13,803 bases of DNA, from contig JAGBEZ010000009.1 in NCBI GenBank assembly GCA_017936725.1, positions 1-13,803 of the forward strand, in the 5' to 3' direction. Below, in pieces: positions 1 to 6,781 of this stretch (the stretch's first letter is position 1; each line of letters begins with the position of its first letter). The translations under genes were made by a program, and so were the position numbers. The DNA comes from Agathobacter sp. GTDB lineage: Bacteria; Bacillota_A; Clostridia; Lachnospirales; Lachnospiraceae. The notes under the pieces are model-generated. The model was not told the origin of the DNA. It ran no database searches and worked only from the letters and a program-made list of their open reading frames with translations.

Positions 1-2
1 GT

Positions 3-398
3 CATACATGGGGGCACATAAGAGTTGGCGACAAATATCTTTCTACTTTAAAAACAGACAATGAAAAATGGCAAAGAAACATTGCTCCTATTGTTGGTGA
101 AACCAATATTATCATTTTTGCGCATGGTCAAGACCTTGGCAAATGGGGTGACTATGATCTTTCCAATGAAAAGGTTCAATACTTTATGTCGCAAGGTTTC
201 GATGTTTTCTGTAACGTAGATAGTTTTGAACACCGCACGCATTTTGGCGGCACCTATTTACGTCAGGGCCGCCGCAACTTAGATGGAATCCGTTTCCACT
301 ACAACCTGACCGGTCAGCAAAATAACTTATCTGACCTTTTCGACGTAACCAAAATCATCGACCCAGAACGACCTGCTTACGAAGAATTCCTCAACTAA
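3..398 (+). CDS. C-terminal part of a probable NodB-like polysaccharide deacetylase (5' end outside window)
   Basis: An open frame enters from the left edge and ends at a TAA at 396-398, leaving 131 residues. The first visible residues are HTWGH, which fits the H-(S/T)-x-x-H metal-binding motif of NodB-type polysaccharide deacetylases. The stretches that follow (TNIIIFAHGQDLG, then a block with FCNVDS, then LRQGRRNLDGIR) match my recollection of the C-terminal half of deacetylases in Lachnospiraceae. Such enzymes remove acetyl groups from cell-wall or extracellular glycans and are normally exported; the signal peptide and the N-terminal catalytic Asp would lie upstream of the window and cannot be checked. 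The gene converges with the minus-strand transporter at 973-2301, and a hairpin begins 10 bases after its stop. The coding frame is secure; the family assignment rests on one motif and recollection. Confidence 0.5.
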   Translation, partial: HTWGHIRVGDKYLSTLKTDNEKWQRNIAPIVGETNIIIFAHGQDLGKWGDYDLSNEKVQYFMSQGFDVFCNVDSFEHRTHFGGTYLRQGRRNLDGIRFHYNLTGQQNNLSDLFDVTKIIDPERPAYEEFLN

Positions 399-408
399 AA
401 CAAATCAC

Positions 409-447
409 AAGGCTGTCGCAAATATAAATTTGTGGCAGCCTTAATTT
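409..447 (+). terminator. Terminator-like hairpin after the deacetylase gene (left end of the palindrome)
   Basis: A 15-bp stem (409-423 with 428-442) closes a 4-base loop and is followed by a T-rich but interrupted tract (TTAATTT). Read as plus-strand RNA, the two imperfect positions are U416-G435 and G418-U433 wobbles, so the hairpin is fully paired. It begins 10 bases after the stop codon of the deacetylase gene, the normal place for an intrinsic terminator. The U tract is weaker than at the right-end copy. Confidence 0.65.
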
Positions 448-921
448 ATGTCCGAATGCGTATATCAAAGATACTTGGGACCCATATTTTTGAACTTGGA
501 AGAAAACCGCTTATTTTCTTAAAATACACTTCTGCCTCAAATATGCTGTCTGGCAACGCTTTTACTTTCTGCGTGGTATGTACGTTGTGAGAAAGACATC
601 TACAGAACTTTCAAGTTTCACTAAGCAGGCGCCATTTATAAAGTTGAGATTACATGTGCATGCTCGTAAACTCGGTGCAAAAACGGCACCTCAAACAACG
701 AGCATGCGCATGACATTTTATAAATAGCGCCCGCGCAAGTGAAACTAAGAAACTCCAGTAAAGATGTCTTTCATCACACGCACATTCCATCGCAGAATGT
801 AAAACTTTTGCCAGACTGGATAAATCGAAAGAGGCAAAAGTGTATTTTTTAGAAAATATCGGTTTTCTGATTGTGAGAAAATATAGGTCCCATAAGTATC
901 TATGATATACGCATTGTAAAA

Positions 922-959
922 TCAAAAAAGGCTGCCACAAATTTATATTTGCGACAGCC
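922..959 (-). terminator. Intrinsic terminator of the panT-coaBC-ABC-F-yfcC operon (right end of the palindrome)
   Basis: Read on the minus strand, a 13-bp stem (GGCTGTCGCAAAT with ATTTGTGGCAGCC, loop ATAA) is followed by a run of T residues (TTTTTT, 924-929) and then GATTTT. It lies 13 bases past the stop codon of the yfcC-type gene. In minus-strand RNA the imperfect positions are U-G and G-U wobbles, whereas in plus-strand RNA they would be C-A mismatches, so the hairpin favours minus-strand transcripts. It is the exact inverted copy of the left-end hairpin but has a better U tract. Confidence 0.85.
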
Positions 960-972
960 ATGTCAAGTATGT

Positions 973-2301
973 TTAGTAGTGGATGGACAATCCAAAGAGG
1001 AGTAAGAGGCTAGTTAATATGAAGTTGAGGAACTGGAACTTCCAACTCCATTTCAGCCACTTTCCGTAGTCCACGTCTGCAAGTCCCAAACTGATTAAGA
1101 GGACTGGGTTTGTTGGATAAAGCACATTGGAAAAGCCATCTCCAAACGCATATGCTACAATACAAAGCTGCGCTGATATTCCAAAGGTCTCTGCAATTGG
1201 TATGATTAAAGGCATAAGTAAGAATGCCTTTGCAGAGCCAGAAGAAATAAAAAAGTTTAGTGCGAGAACGATAATGTAAATAAAAAGTATCACTGACCAG
1301 CCTGGAAGCTTTGCTGCGGTATCTACCATCCCCTGTAAAATAGGGTCTAAAATATTCCCTTCCATCATTGTATATTTGATGGAGTTTGCCATCAGTATCA
1401 TAAACACTGCTGGAAAAACTGTACCTATACCTTTTAGAAAAGTTTTCGGAATATTACCACCACGTCCCGTTGCATTTACAGCAACCAGTCCTGCTACTAA
1501 AAACGTAATCGCAACTATAATCATCGTGATATCCTGCAAGAAGGTAAGTACCACTGAACTAAGAACCAAAAGGATTCCTCCGCACATAATGCCTGCGAAA
1601 AGTTTTAACCCTTTTGCCATTTTTGCATCATAATAAAAATTGCTTTTGATGCTTTCTGTATCAATTGGCCGCTCTATCTTTTTTGCATAAGAATATAAAA
1701 TTGCCAAAAGCAATACATATACTAAAACAAATGCAAGCAGTCGGAACCAAATACCGGAAAACATTGGAAGTTCTGCAAGTTCCTGTGCGACTCCTACTGT
1801 GAATGGATTACATACCCCAGCAGAAAAACCGCAGCCGATGGCAAGAATACTCATACCTAAACCTACAAGTGGATTCCAGCCAAGACGAATAGCCAGTGCA
1901 ACAACAATAGGCACCATAGGTACTGCCTCTTCAAAGGAGCCTATCATCGAGCCCATCGCCATAAAAAACAGTGTCACCAATGCTAATAATTTATATCGTT
2001 CTTTTCCAAACTTGTCTGTAATGGTATCGAGCATATATTGCATAAGTCCGCATTTATCCAGACAGTTGAAAATGCCTCCAATCACCAATAAGAACGCGAT
2101 GACTGCAATTAAGGAAACATTTCCTTCCGCACCAAGTACTAAAATCGGAGATAACGCCCATTTCCAAAAGGGGATTCCGCCTCCCGGAATGAGAAATGTC
2201 AATCCATAGGTCAATACCATAAGCACAAAGATAACGACTATCGCTGTGATAAAGGACTTCACACTAATATTGATTCCTGTGTTTTCTATTTTCTCGCTCA
2301 A
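973..2301 (-). CDS. YfcC/DcuC-family (C4-dicarboxylate anaerobic carrier-like) membrane transporter, TTG start
   Basis: A 442-residue, very hydrophobic protein with about 12 predicted membrane segments. It carries family-like landmarks in both halves: GSFEEAVPMVP (121-131), NPFTVGVAQ (165-173), SSGSAKAF (353-360) and FGDGFSNVLYPTNPVLL (386-402). The two N-P-containing re-entrant-like segments in pseudo-repeated halves suit the DcuC/YfcC branch of ion-coupled carriers for dicarboxylates or amino acids. The substrate cannot be read from sequence. The start is TTG (2299-2301); no ATG is near, and a GAGGTG ribosome binding site sits 5 bases before it. It is the last gene of the operon, 31 bases after the ABC-F gene, and ends 13 bases before the terminator at the palindrome's edge. 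It has no obvious functional tie to coenzyme A synthesis. Confidence 0.85.
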   Translation of the reverse strand: MSEKIENTGINISVKSFITAIVVIFVLMVLTYGLTFLIPGGGIPFWKWALSPILVLGAEGNVSLIAVIAFLLVIGGIFNCLDKCGLMQYMLDTITDKFGKERYKLLALVTLFFMAMGSMIGSFEEAVPMVPIVVALAIRLGWNPLVGLGMSILAIGCGFSAGVCNPFTVGVAQELAELPMFSGIWFRLLAFVLVYVLLLAILYSYAKKIERPIDTESIKSNFYYDAKMAKGLKLFAGIMCGGILLVLSSVVLTFLQDITMIIVAITFLVAGLVAVNATGRGGNIPKTFLKGIGTVFPAVFMILMANSIKYTMMEGNILDPILQGMVDTAAKLPGWSVILFIYIIVLALNFFISSGSAKAFLLMPLIIPIAETFGISAQLCIVAYAFGDGFSNVLYPTNPVLLISLGLADVDYGKWLKWSWKFQFLNFILTSLLLLFGLSIHY

Positions 2302-2306
2302 AATAA

Positions 2307-2312
2307 CACCTC
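2307..2312 (-). promoter_or_regulatory. Ribosome binding site deciding the TTG start of the YfcC-type gene
   Basis: GAGGTG on the minus strand, 5 bases before TTG at 2299-2301. No in-frame ATG or GTG lies between it and the coding start, and the first internal Met is only at residue 28, inside the first membrane segment. TTG is therefore the supported initiation codon. Confidence 0.75.
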
Positions 2313-2332
2313 AAATATAATGAAAAAATCTT

Positions 2333-3889
2333 TTATAATACCTTCGTCGTCCACTGAGAACAATCCCAAACTTTATCTACAATATCGCCATAAAATTCTG
2401 GTTCATGACAGATAAGAAGAATGCTGCCTTTGTACTCTTTTAGTGCACGTTTCAGTTCATCCTTTGCATCTACATCTAAATGATTGGTAGGCTCATCGAG
2501 AAGCAAAATGTTGGTATCGCGGTTAATGAGTTTACATAAACGCACCTTCGCCTGTTCACCACCGCTTAATACACGCACCTGGCTTTCGATGTGCTTCGTC
2601 GTAAGTCCGCATTTTGCTAAAGCGGAGCGAACCTCATACTGAGAGAAAGCAGGAAATTCATTCCATATTTCCTGAATACAGGTATTCGTATTTTCTTCTT
2701 TGATTTCCTGTTCAAAATAGCCAATTTCCAAATTGTCGCCAAGTTCTACCTCGCCGCTTACTGGTTTATTTAATCCAAGGATGCTTCGAAGTAATGTTGT
2801 CTTTCCGATACCATTTGCTCCAACAAGGGCAATCTTTTGTCCGCGCTCCATGGAAATGTTCAGCGGCTTTGATAGTGGCTCATCATATCCGATAACCAAA
2901 TCTTTTGTTTCGAATAAAATCTTTCCAGAAGTACGTCCTACACGGAAATTAAATTCAGGCTTTGGTCGTTCTGCTGCAAGTTCAATCACATCCATCTTAT
3001 CCAGTTTTTTCTGACGGGACATCGCCATATTTCGAGTTGCCACACGAGCCTTGTTTCGTGCAACAAAATCTTTTAACTCATTGATTTCCTGCTGCTGTTT
3101 ACGATATGCAGCTTCAAGCTGTGATTTCTTTACTTCGTATACCTCTTGGAATTTATCATAGTCCCCTACATATCTGTCGAGATGCTGATTTTCCATGTGG
3201 TAAATGATGTTGATTACTTCATTTAAGAATGGAATATCGTGGGAAATAAGAATAAATGCATTCTCATATTCCTGTAAGTATCGCTTCAGCCATGTAATGT
3301 GCTCTTCATCTAAATAGTTTGTAGGCTCGTCCAAAAGAAGGATATCTGGCTTTTCTAATAAAAGTTTCGCAAGAAGCACCTTCATACGCTGCCCACCACT
3401 AAGGTCCGTAACATCATGGTCTAAGCCTAAATCCAAAAGTCCAAGGGCTCTGGCTACTTCTTCCACTTTTGCATCGATAATATAAAAATCATGACTATCA
3501 AGCATATCCTGAATGGTGCCTAATTCTTCCATCATCGAATCCATTTCTTCCGGACTTGCTTCACCTAATTTTTCGCAAATCTGATTCATGCGCTCTTCCA
3601 TTTCAAAGAGCCACGCAAATGCAGATTTTAAAACGCTCTCAATTGTCATGCCTTTTTCCAATGACGCAGTCTGGTCTAAATATCCTACACGGACATTTTT
3701 GGACCACTCTACTTTTCCTTCGTCTGGCATGAGTTTGCCGGTTACGATGTTCATGAAGGTCGATTTTCCTTCACCATTTGCACCGACAAGGCCGATGTGT
3801 TCCCCTTTTAAAAGGCGGAACGATACATCATCAAAGATGGCTCTGTCGCCAAAGCCGTGGGTAAGATGTTCAACATTTAAAATACTCAT
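2333..3889 (-). CDS. ABC-F family ATPase (ribosome-associated type, two nucleotide-binding domains)
   Basis: 518 residues with two ABC cassettes and no membrane segments, the ABC-F arrangement. Domain 1: Walker A GANGEGKS (36-43), signature LSGGQ (163-167), Walker B LLLDEPT (184-190), H-switch SHD (216-218), with an acidic helical insert at about 88-145. A charged, helical linker (about 240-315) corresponds to the P-site tRNA interaction region of this family. Domain 2: Walker A GANGIGKT (357-364), signature LSGGE (441-445), Walker B LLLDEPT (462-468), H-switch CHE (494-496). Family members act on the ribosome during stalled or antibiotic-inhibited translation; whether this one gives antibiotic resistance cannot be told. 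Start ATG 3887-3889, 18 bases after the coaBC stop, with only a weak GCGAG-like ribosome site, so translation may depend partly on coupling to coaBC. Confidence 0.9.
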   Translation of the reverse strand: MSILNVEHLTHGFGDRAIFDDVSFRLLKGEHIGLVGANGEGKSTFMNIVTGKLMPDEGKVEWSKNVRVGYLDQTASLEKGMTIESVLKSAFAWLFEMEERMNQICEKLGEASPEEMDSMMEELGTIQDMLDSHDFYIIDAKVEEVARALGLLDLGLDHDVTDLSGGQRMKVLLAKLLLEKPDILLLDEPTNYLDEEHITWLKRYLQEYENAFILISHDIPFLNEVINIIYHMENQHLDRYVGDYDKFQEVYEVKKSQLEAAYRKQQQEINELKDFVARNKARVATRNMAMSRQKKLDKMDVIELAAERPKPEFNFRVGRTSGKILFETKDLVIGYDEPLSKPLNISMERGQKIALVGANGIGKTTLLRSILGLNKPVSGEVELGDNLEIGYFEQEIKEENTNTCIQEIWNEFPAFSQYEVRSALAKCGLTTKHIESQVRVLSGGEQAKVRLCKLINRDTNILLLDEPTNHLDVDAKDELKRALKEYKGSILLICHEPEFYGDIVDKVWDCSQWTTKVL

Positions 3890-3907
3890 ATTGGGTACTC
3901 GCTTTCT

Positions 3908-5110
3908 TTAAATTGTCATAATCATCTTGGTAAGAATATAATCTACGATAACACCTGCAACTTCGCTCTTTGACATAAGTTCGTGTTCAACGCATTCGTC
4001 TTTTGTGATGAAGGTTACTACATTGGTATCTACGCCGAAGCCGGCTCCTGCCACTTTGAGATTGTTTGCTACAATCATGTCTACGTTTTTGCGGTCTAAT
4101 TTCGCACGGGAGTTTTCCAGCATATTTTCTGTCTCCATAGAAAAACCGCAGATAAACTGACCTGGCTGTCTATTGGCACCCAAATACGCAAGAATGTCTT
4201 CTGTGCGTTCTAATTCGAGCACGTTGTCTCCCTCTTTTTTCTTTATCTTTTCGTCTGCAACGTGTGCTGGACGATAATCTGCTACCGCTGCTGTTTTGAT
4301 AATAATCTGCTGCTCCTGGTGACAGGCTTTTACTGCCTCTGCCATTTCAGCCGCTGATTTTACATGAATCACTTTTACAAATGGAGGTGGTGCGATGGAA
4401 ACAGGTCCACTCACCAGGGTAACCTCTGCACCACGTCGCATGCAATTTTCTGCGATGGCATAGCCCATCTTGCCAGTTGAATGGTTTGTAATAAATCGTA
4501 CAGGATCAAGTGCCTCCTGCGTAGGGCCAGCCGTAATCAGCACCTTTGTACCTACCATATCCTTCTCTAAGGCAATCTCACGCAGGATGTAAGAAAGCAA
4601 AGTTTCTGGCTCAGGCATCTTACCCGCTCCGGTATCTCCACATGCGAGATAGCCACAGGCTGGGTCGATAATCTCGTATCCATAGCCTTCTAATTTTTTC
4701 AAGTTATCCTGAACAATCGGATTTTCAAACATATTGGTATTCATGGCTGGTGAAATAAATTTCTTGCATTTACATGCCATGATAGTCGTCGTAAGCATGT
4801 CGTCAGCAATCCCATTTGCAATCTTTCCAATGACATTTGCAGAAGCTGGCGCCACCATAAAGACGTCTGCCTTTTTTGCCAAAGAAACGTGCTCTACATT
4901 GAACTGGAAATTGCGGTCAAACGTGTCAACCAAACACTTATTATTGGTCAAGGTTTCAAACGTAATCGGATTGATAAAGTTCGTCGCATTCTGTGTCATA
5001 ATTACATGTACATCTGCGTGAAGTTTTACCAATGCACTTGCAAGGTTTGCAATTTTATAAGCAGCGATACTACCTGTTACTCCAAGAACAACTGTCTTTC
5101 CTTTTAACAT
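3908..5110 (-). CDS. coaBC: Bifunctional phosphopantothenoylcysteine decarboxylase / phosphopantothenate-cysteine ligase (CoaBC, Dfp)
   Basis: 400 residues, full length for the family. The N-terminal CoaC flavoprotein half has the FMN-binding start VTGSIAAYK (11-19), the catalytic His in NVEHVSL (H74), the substrate motif PAMNTNM (121-127) and the active-site Cys in LACGDTGAGKMPE (C157). The C-terminal CoaB half begins near 185, with TAGPTQEALDPVRFITNHSTGKMG (193-216), AAVADYRP (274-281), the KIKKK loop (288-292) and GAGFGVDTN. Together they join 4'-phosphopantothenate to cysteine and decarboxylate the product to 4'-phosphopantetheine, steps 2 and 3 of coenzyme A synthesis, in the cytoplasm. 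The start ATG at 5108-5110 has an AGGAGG site (5117-5122) that overlaps the TAG stop of the upstream S-component gene, so the two are translationally coupled. Confidence 0.97.
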   Translation of the reverse strand: MLKGKTVVLGVTGSIAAYKIANLASALVKLHADVHVIMTQNATNFINPITFETLTNNKCLVDTFDRNFQFNVEHVSLAKKADVFMVAPASANVIGKIANGIADDMLTTTIMACKCKKFISPAMNTNMFENPIVQDNLKKLEGYGYEIIDPACGYLACGDTGAGKMPEPETLLSYILREIALEKDMVGTKVLITAGPTQEALDPVRFITNHSTGKMGYAIAENCMRRGAEVTLVSGPVSIAPPPFVKVIHVKSAAEMAEAVKACHQEQQIIIKTAAVADYRPAHVADEKIKKKEGDNVLELERTEDILAYLGANRQPGQFICGFSMETENMLENSRAKLDRKNVDMIVANNLKVAGAGFGVDTNVVTFITKDECVEHELMSKSEVAGVIVDYILTKMIMTI

Positions 5111-5120
5111 ACCTGTCCTC

Positions 5121-5750
5121 CTATCTTACTGGCTTGATTTTATTTAAAACTACGCCTACGGCTGATACAATCACACCCGAAAGAATCGCTTCGAGCACAC
5201 CGTTAAATCCGATGATTCCACCAATGACTCCGAGCACTGCTGCTGGGTCGATGCCCTGTGCTGCAGCATACGCATCTTTATATAAAACATAAATAGAACC
5301 CATAACCAAAAATGTATTGGTAAATGCGCCGAGCACTCCTGCTGCGGCAAAGTTTACGGTTTTCCATTTTGAAAAATTCTTCATTCCTTTATAGATGAAA
5401 TATGGTAACACCCCGACTAAAATACGAGGCACAAAACAAATAAAGGTACTAAACAATACCCCTTTTGCTCCAAACATTCCTGCTGCTAAAACAGGAGAAA
5501 AGACAAACGCCGATAACGTTGCCGGCATAATCGTATTTTTCAAAAAGCTGGTGAAACCAAATAGAAATCCTAAAAAGGCACCTTGTTTCGGCCCACAAAA
5601 TAGGGAACCGATAATCACAGGTATTTGAATGATGGTGGCATTGATGATACCCAATGGAATATATCCAAGTGGTGTAAATGCCATGATAATGATAATTGCG
5701 GAAAATAGTGCGGTCAGCACCAAGTCTTTTATTTGTTTTTTACTCTGCAT
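5121..5750 (-). CDS. panT: ECF transporter S component, probable pantothenate-specific PanT
   Basis: 209 residues, about six membrane segments, with the ECF S-component pattern: a short basic N-terminus (MQSKKQIKD), AFTPLGYIPLGIINATIIQIPVIIGSL (24-50), GPKQGAFLGFLFGFTSF (53-69) and a proline-containing FVPRILVGVLPYFIYKG (106-122). S components bind a vitamin and work with a shared EcfAA'T energizing module, not encoded here. The pantothenate assignment is inferred from tight coupling to coaBC, whose enzyme uses the phosphorylated vitamin; the fold alone would also suit other vitamins. The start chosen is ATG 5748-5750, which has a strong AAGGAGG site 8 bases upstream. The frame stays open to a Met at 5849, but that 33-residue extension is polar, cysteine/arginine-rich, has no ribosome site, and lies in the 5' leader. 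First gene of the operon. Confidence 0.8.
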   Translation of the reverse strand: MQSKKQIKDLVLTALFSAIIIIMAFTPLGYIPLGIINATIIQIPVIIGSLFCGPKQGAFLGFLFGFTSFLKNTIMPATLSAFVFSPVLAAGMFGAKGVLFSTFICFVPRILVGVLPYFIYKGMKNFSKWKTVNFAAAGVLGAFTNTFLVMGSIYVLYKDAYAAAQGIDPAAVLGVIGGIIGFNGVLEAILSGVIVSAVGVVLNKIKPVR

Positions 5751-5758
5751 TGCGATAT

Positions 5759-5765
5759 CCTCCTT
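5759..5765 (-). promoter_or_regulatory. Ribosome binding site deciding the start of the S-component gene
   Basis: AAGGAGG on the minus strand, 8 bases before ATG 5748-5750. It rules in favour of a 209-residue product and against the longer open frame beginning at 5849. Confidence 0.85.
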
Positions 5766-5837
5766 CACTAGTAAAAGCCATGTCTTATGGTCTCTTCTGC
5801 TTATGCATCTACAGTGCATCCGTGTTCGTATAAAGTT

Positions 5838-5883
5838 AAAAATCGGCATAGATAACCGCCTGTGATGGTCCGTTTCTAGCCGA
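5838..5883 (-). promoter_or_regulatory. Possible leader hairpin with T-run in the panT 5' leader
   Basis: In the roughly 130-base leader of the panT operon, TCGGC (5879-5883) can pair with GCCGA (5843-5847), with a few more pairs inside. A TTTTT run (5838-5842) follows. This could be a weak attenuator at the very 5' end of the transcript. The stem is short and the loop is long (about 31 bases), so it may be chance. I recognise no known riboswitch class in the leader. Confidence 0.25.
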
Positions 5884-5887
5884 CTTT

Positions 5888-5916
5888 ATACTATCATCTT
5901 AAGTTATTCTGGTCAA
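5888..5916 (-). promoter_or_regulatory. Sigma-A type promoter of the panT-coaBC-ABC-F-yfcC operon
   Basis: Minus-strand TTGACC (5911-5916), 17-base spacer, TAGTAT (5888-5893). This is one mismatch from consensus at -35 and two at -10, with ideal spacing, and transcription is expected to start near 5881. The -35 box overlaps the TGA stop codon (5913-5915) of the upstream peptidase gene. The leader to the panT start is about 130 bases. Confidence 0.75.
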
Positions 5917-6770
5917 GAAGTTTCACTTTTTCCTGAAATTCTTTCTAAAATTTCTTCTGCTGAAAGCGTTTGCATCTGCTCTGCATCGGACATGATGTTT
6001 TTGCTCCAGCGAAATACCACTACGTCTTCTACATAATGCTCCCCTACCGAACGGTTCGGATATTTCTCCTGCCACTTGGCGTGATTAAAAGTCATGTAGT
6101 CTTCTGCGAGAATGATGGCCTTGCTTTTTTCCAGTTCTGCATTTCCTGCCTTCTCCATTTGCCCAGGTACTGGTGTGCCACATACCGACACCCCTGGTGG
6201 GCTCGAATGCACCAAAAGTACACTTCCATCTTCGCATGTTCCCAAGGCTATCCAGACATGCCCTTCCATACTGACGATATCCCCTGGCAGAAATGTTTTG
6301 GGATTATGAATCCGTTTTCCCCAGCCGCGATTTGCAAGACTTGCTGCCAAGTCCGTCGATGTCGTCACATATCCAGGCTGCCCCGCCTCCGTTTCAAAGG
6401 TATTATAAAGCACCCAGCCTACATAACCCGAGCAATCTAAACCATTTTCCCGTTCAAATCGATGTTTCTCAAAGTCATAATCTGCATCCTGCTGCTTAGC
6501 AAAAACTTTCCACTTGGGACTTAGTCCTATACGTGTCGATGTACCTCCCGCCTCATTATCGGCATCATCCCAACCACCACCCCAGATGTACATGGTCGAA
6601 CCGACTGGCTCTAAGGCGGTTTTCAATAAGGCTTCTATGGTAGCAGTTTTATTCGGAATCTCTCTTTTGTGAACCATATTCGCTAGATTCCAAATTAAAA
6701 CTAGCAGGCCCAATAAAATTAGGAATATTTTTATCCGATCTCGAATCGCATACTTTTCTCGTATTCGCAT
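5913..6770 (-). CDS. Membrane-anchored NlpC/P60-like cysteine peptidase (probable cell-wall hydrolase)
   Basis: 285 residues. A basic N-terminus is followed by one hydrophobic segment (about 14-33), giving a signal anchor with the rest outside the membrane. The NlpC/P60 core shows the catalytic Cys in GLDCSGYVGWVLYN (C113), the His in GDIVSMEGHVWIALG (H171) and a third polar residue in LLVHSSPPGV (H188). An upstream YIWGGGWDD (61-69) corresponds to the Y-x-W/Y-G-G motif that usually precedes the Cys. Family members cut peptide cross-bridges or stems of peptidoglycan; the exact bond is not predictable, and no SH3, LysM or other wall-binding domain is visible. The start ATG at 6768-6770 has a GAGG site 4 bases before it. 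It appears to be a single-gene unit: a terminator lies upstream of it, and the panT operon promoter overlaps its stop codon. Confidence 0.85.
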   Translation of the reverse strand: MRIREKYAIRDRIKIFLILLGLLVLIWNLANMVHKREIPNKTATIEALLKTALEPVGSTMYIWGGGWDDADNEAGGTSTRIGLSPKWKVFAKQQDADYDFEKHRFERENGLDCSGYVGWVLYNTFETEAGQPGYVTTSTDLAASLANRGWGKRIHNPKTFLPGDIVSMEGHVWIALGTCEDGSVLLVHSSPPGVSVCGTPVPGQMEKAGNAELEKSKAIILAEDYMTFNHAKWQEKYPNRSVGEHYVEDVVVFRWSKNIMSDAEQMQTLSAEEILERISGKSETS

Positions 6771-6781
6771 ATTTCCTCAAG

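Larger units (their letters stand above)
409..960. repeat. 552-base imperfect palindrome (giant inverted repeat) filling the convergent intergenic region
   Basis: The 574-base gene-free stretch 399-972 is almost wholly one foldback structure centred near 682-685. The outer 32 bases are perfect inverted copies (411-442 and 928-959). Inside, the arms still align nearly end to end with small indels, roughly 70 percent by eye. Strong blocks include AATGCGTATATC (455-466 against 903-914 inverted), AGAAAACCG (501-509 against 860-868), AATACACTT (522-530 against 837-845) and GAAAGACATCT (591-601 against 763-773). The apex is a 15-bp stem (653-667 with 698-712) plus a 5-bp hairpin (674-678 with 686-690). 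No credible gene, transposase or clear target-site duplication is present. It could be a foldback or MITE-like mobile element, a long structured RNA, or a decayed palindromic duplication. The structure is seen directly; the function is unknown. Confidence 0.9.

Noticed and set aside
409..960. CRISPR array or tandem repeats
   Set aside because: The repeat is a single inverted pair, not spaced direct copies; no array was seen anywhere in the window.
650..961. 103-codon minus-strand open frame inside the palindrome
   Set aside because: It begins within the terminal hairpin with no ribosome site, has a biased Cys/His/Arg-rich composition and no recognisable domain, and simply covers one arm of the foldback. 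More likely a chance frame.
400..972. Target-site duplication around the palindrome
   Set aside because: The flanks (CAAATCAC on the left, TGTCAAGT on the right) share no convincing direct repeat, so transposition is not shown.
5751..5849. 33-residue N-terminal extension of the S-component protein
   Set aside because: No ribosome site, polar and atypical residues, lies in the 5' leader; the ATG at 5750 has a strong AAGGAGG site and gives a normal S-component N-terminus.
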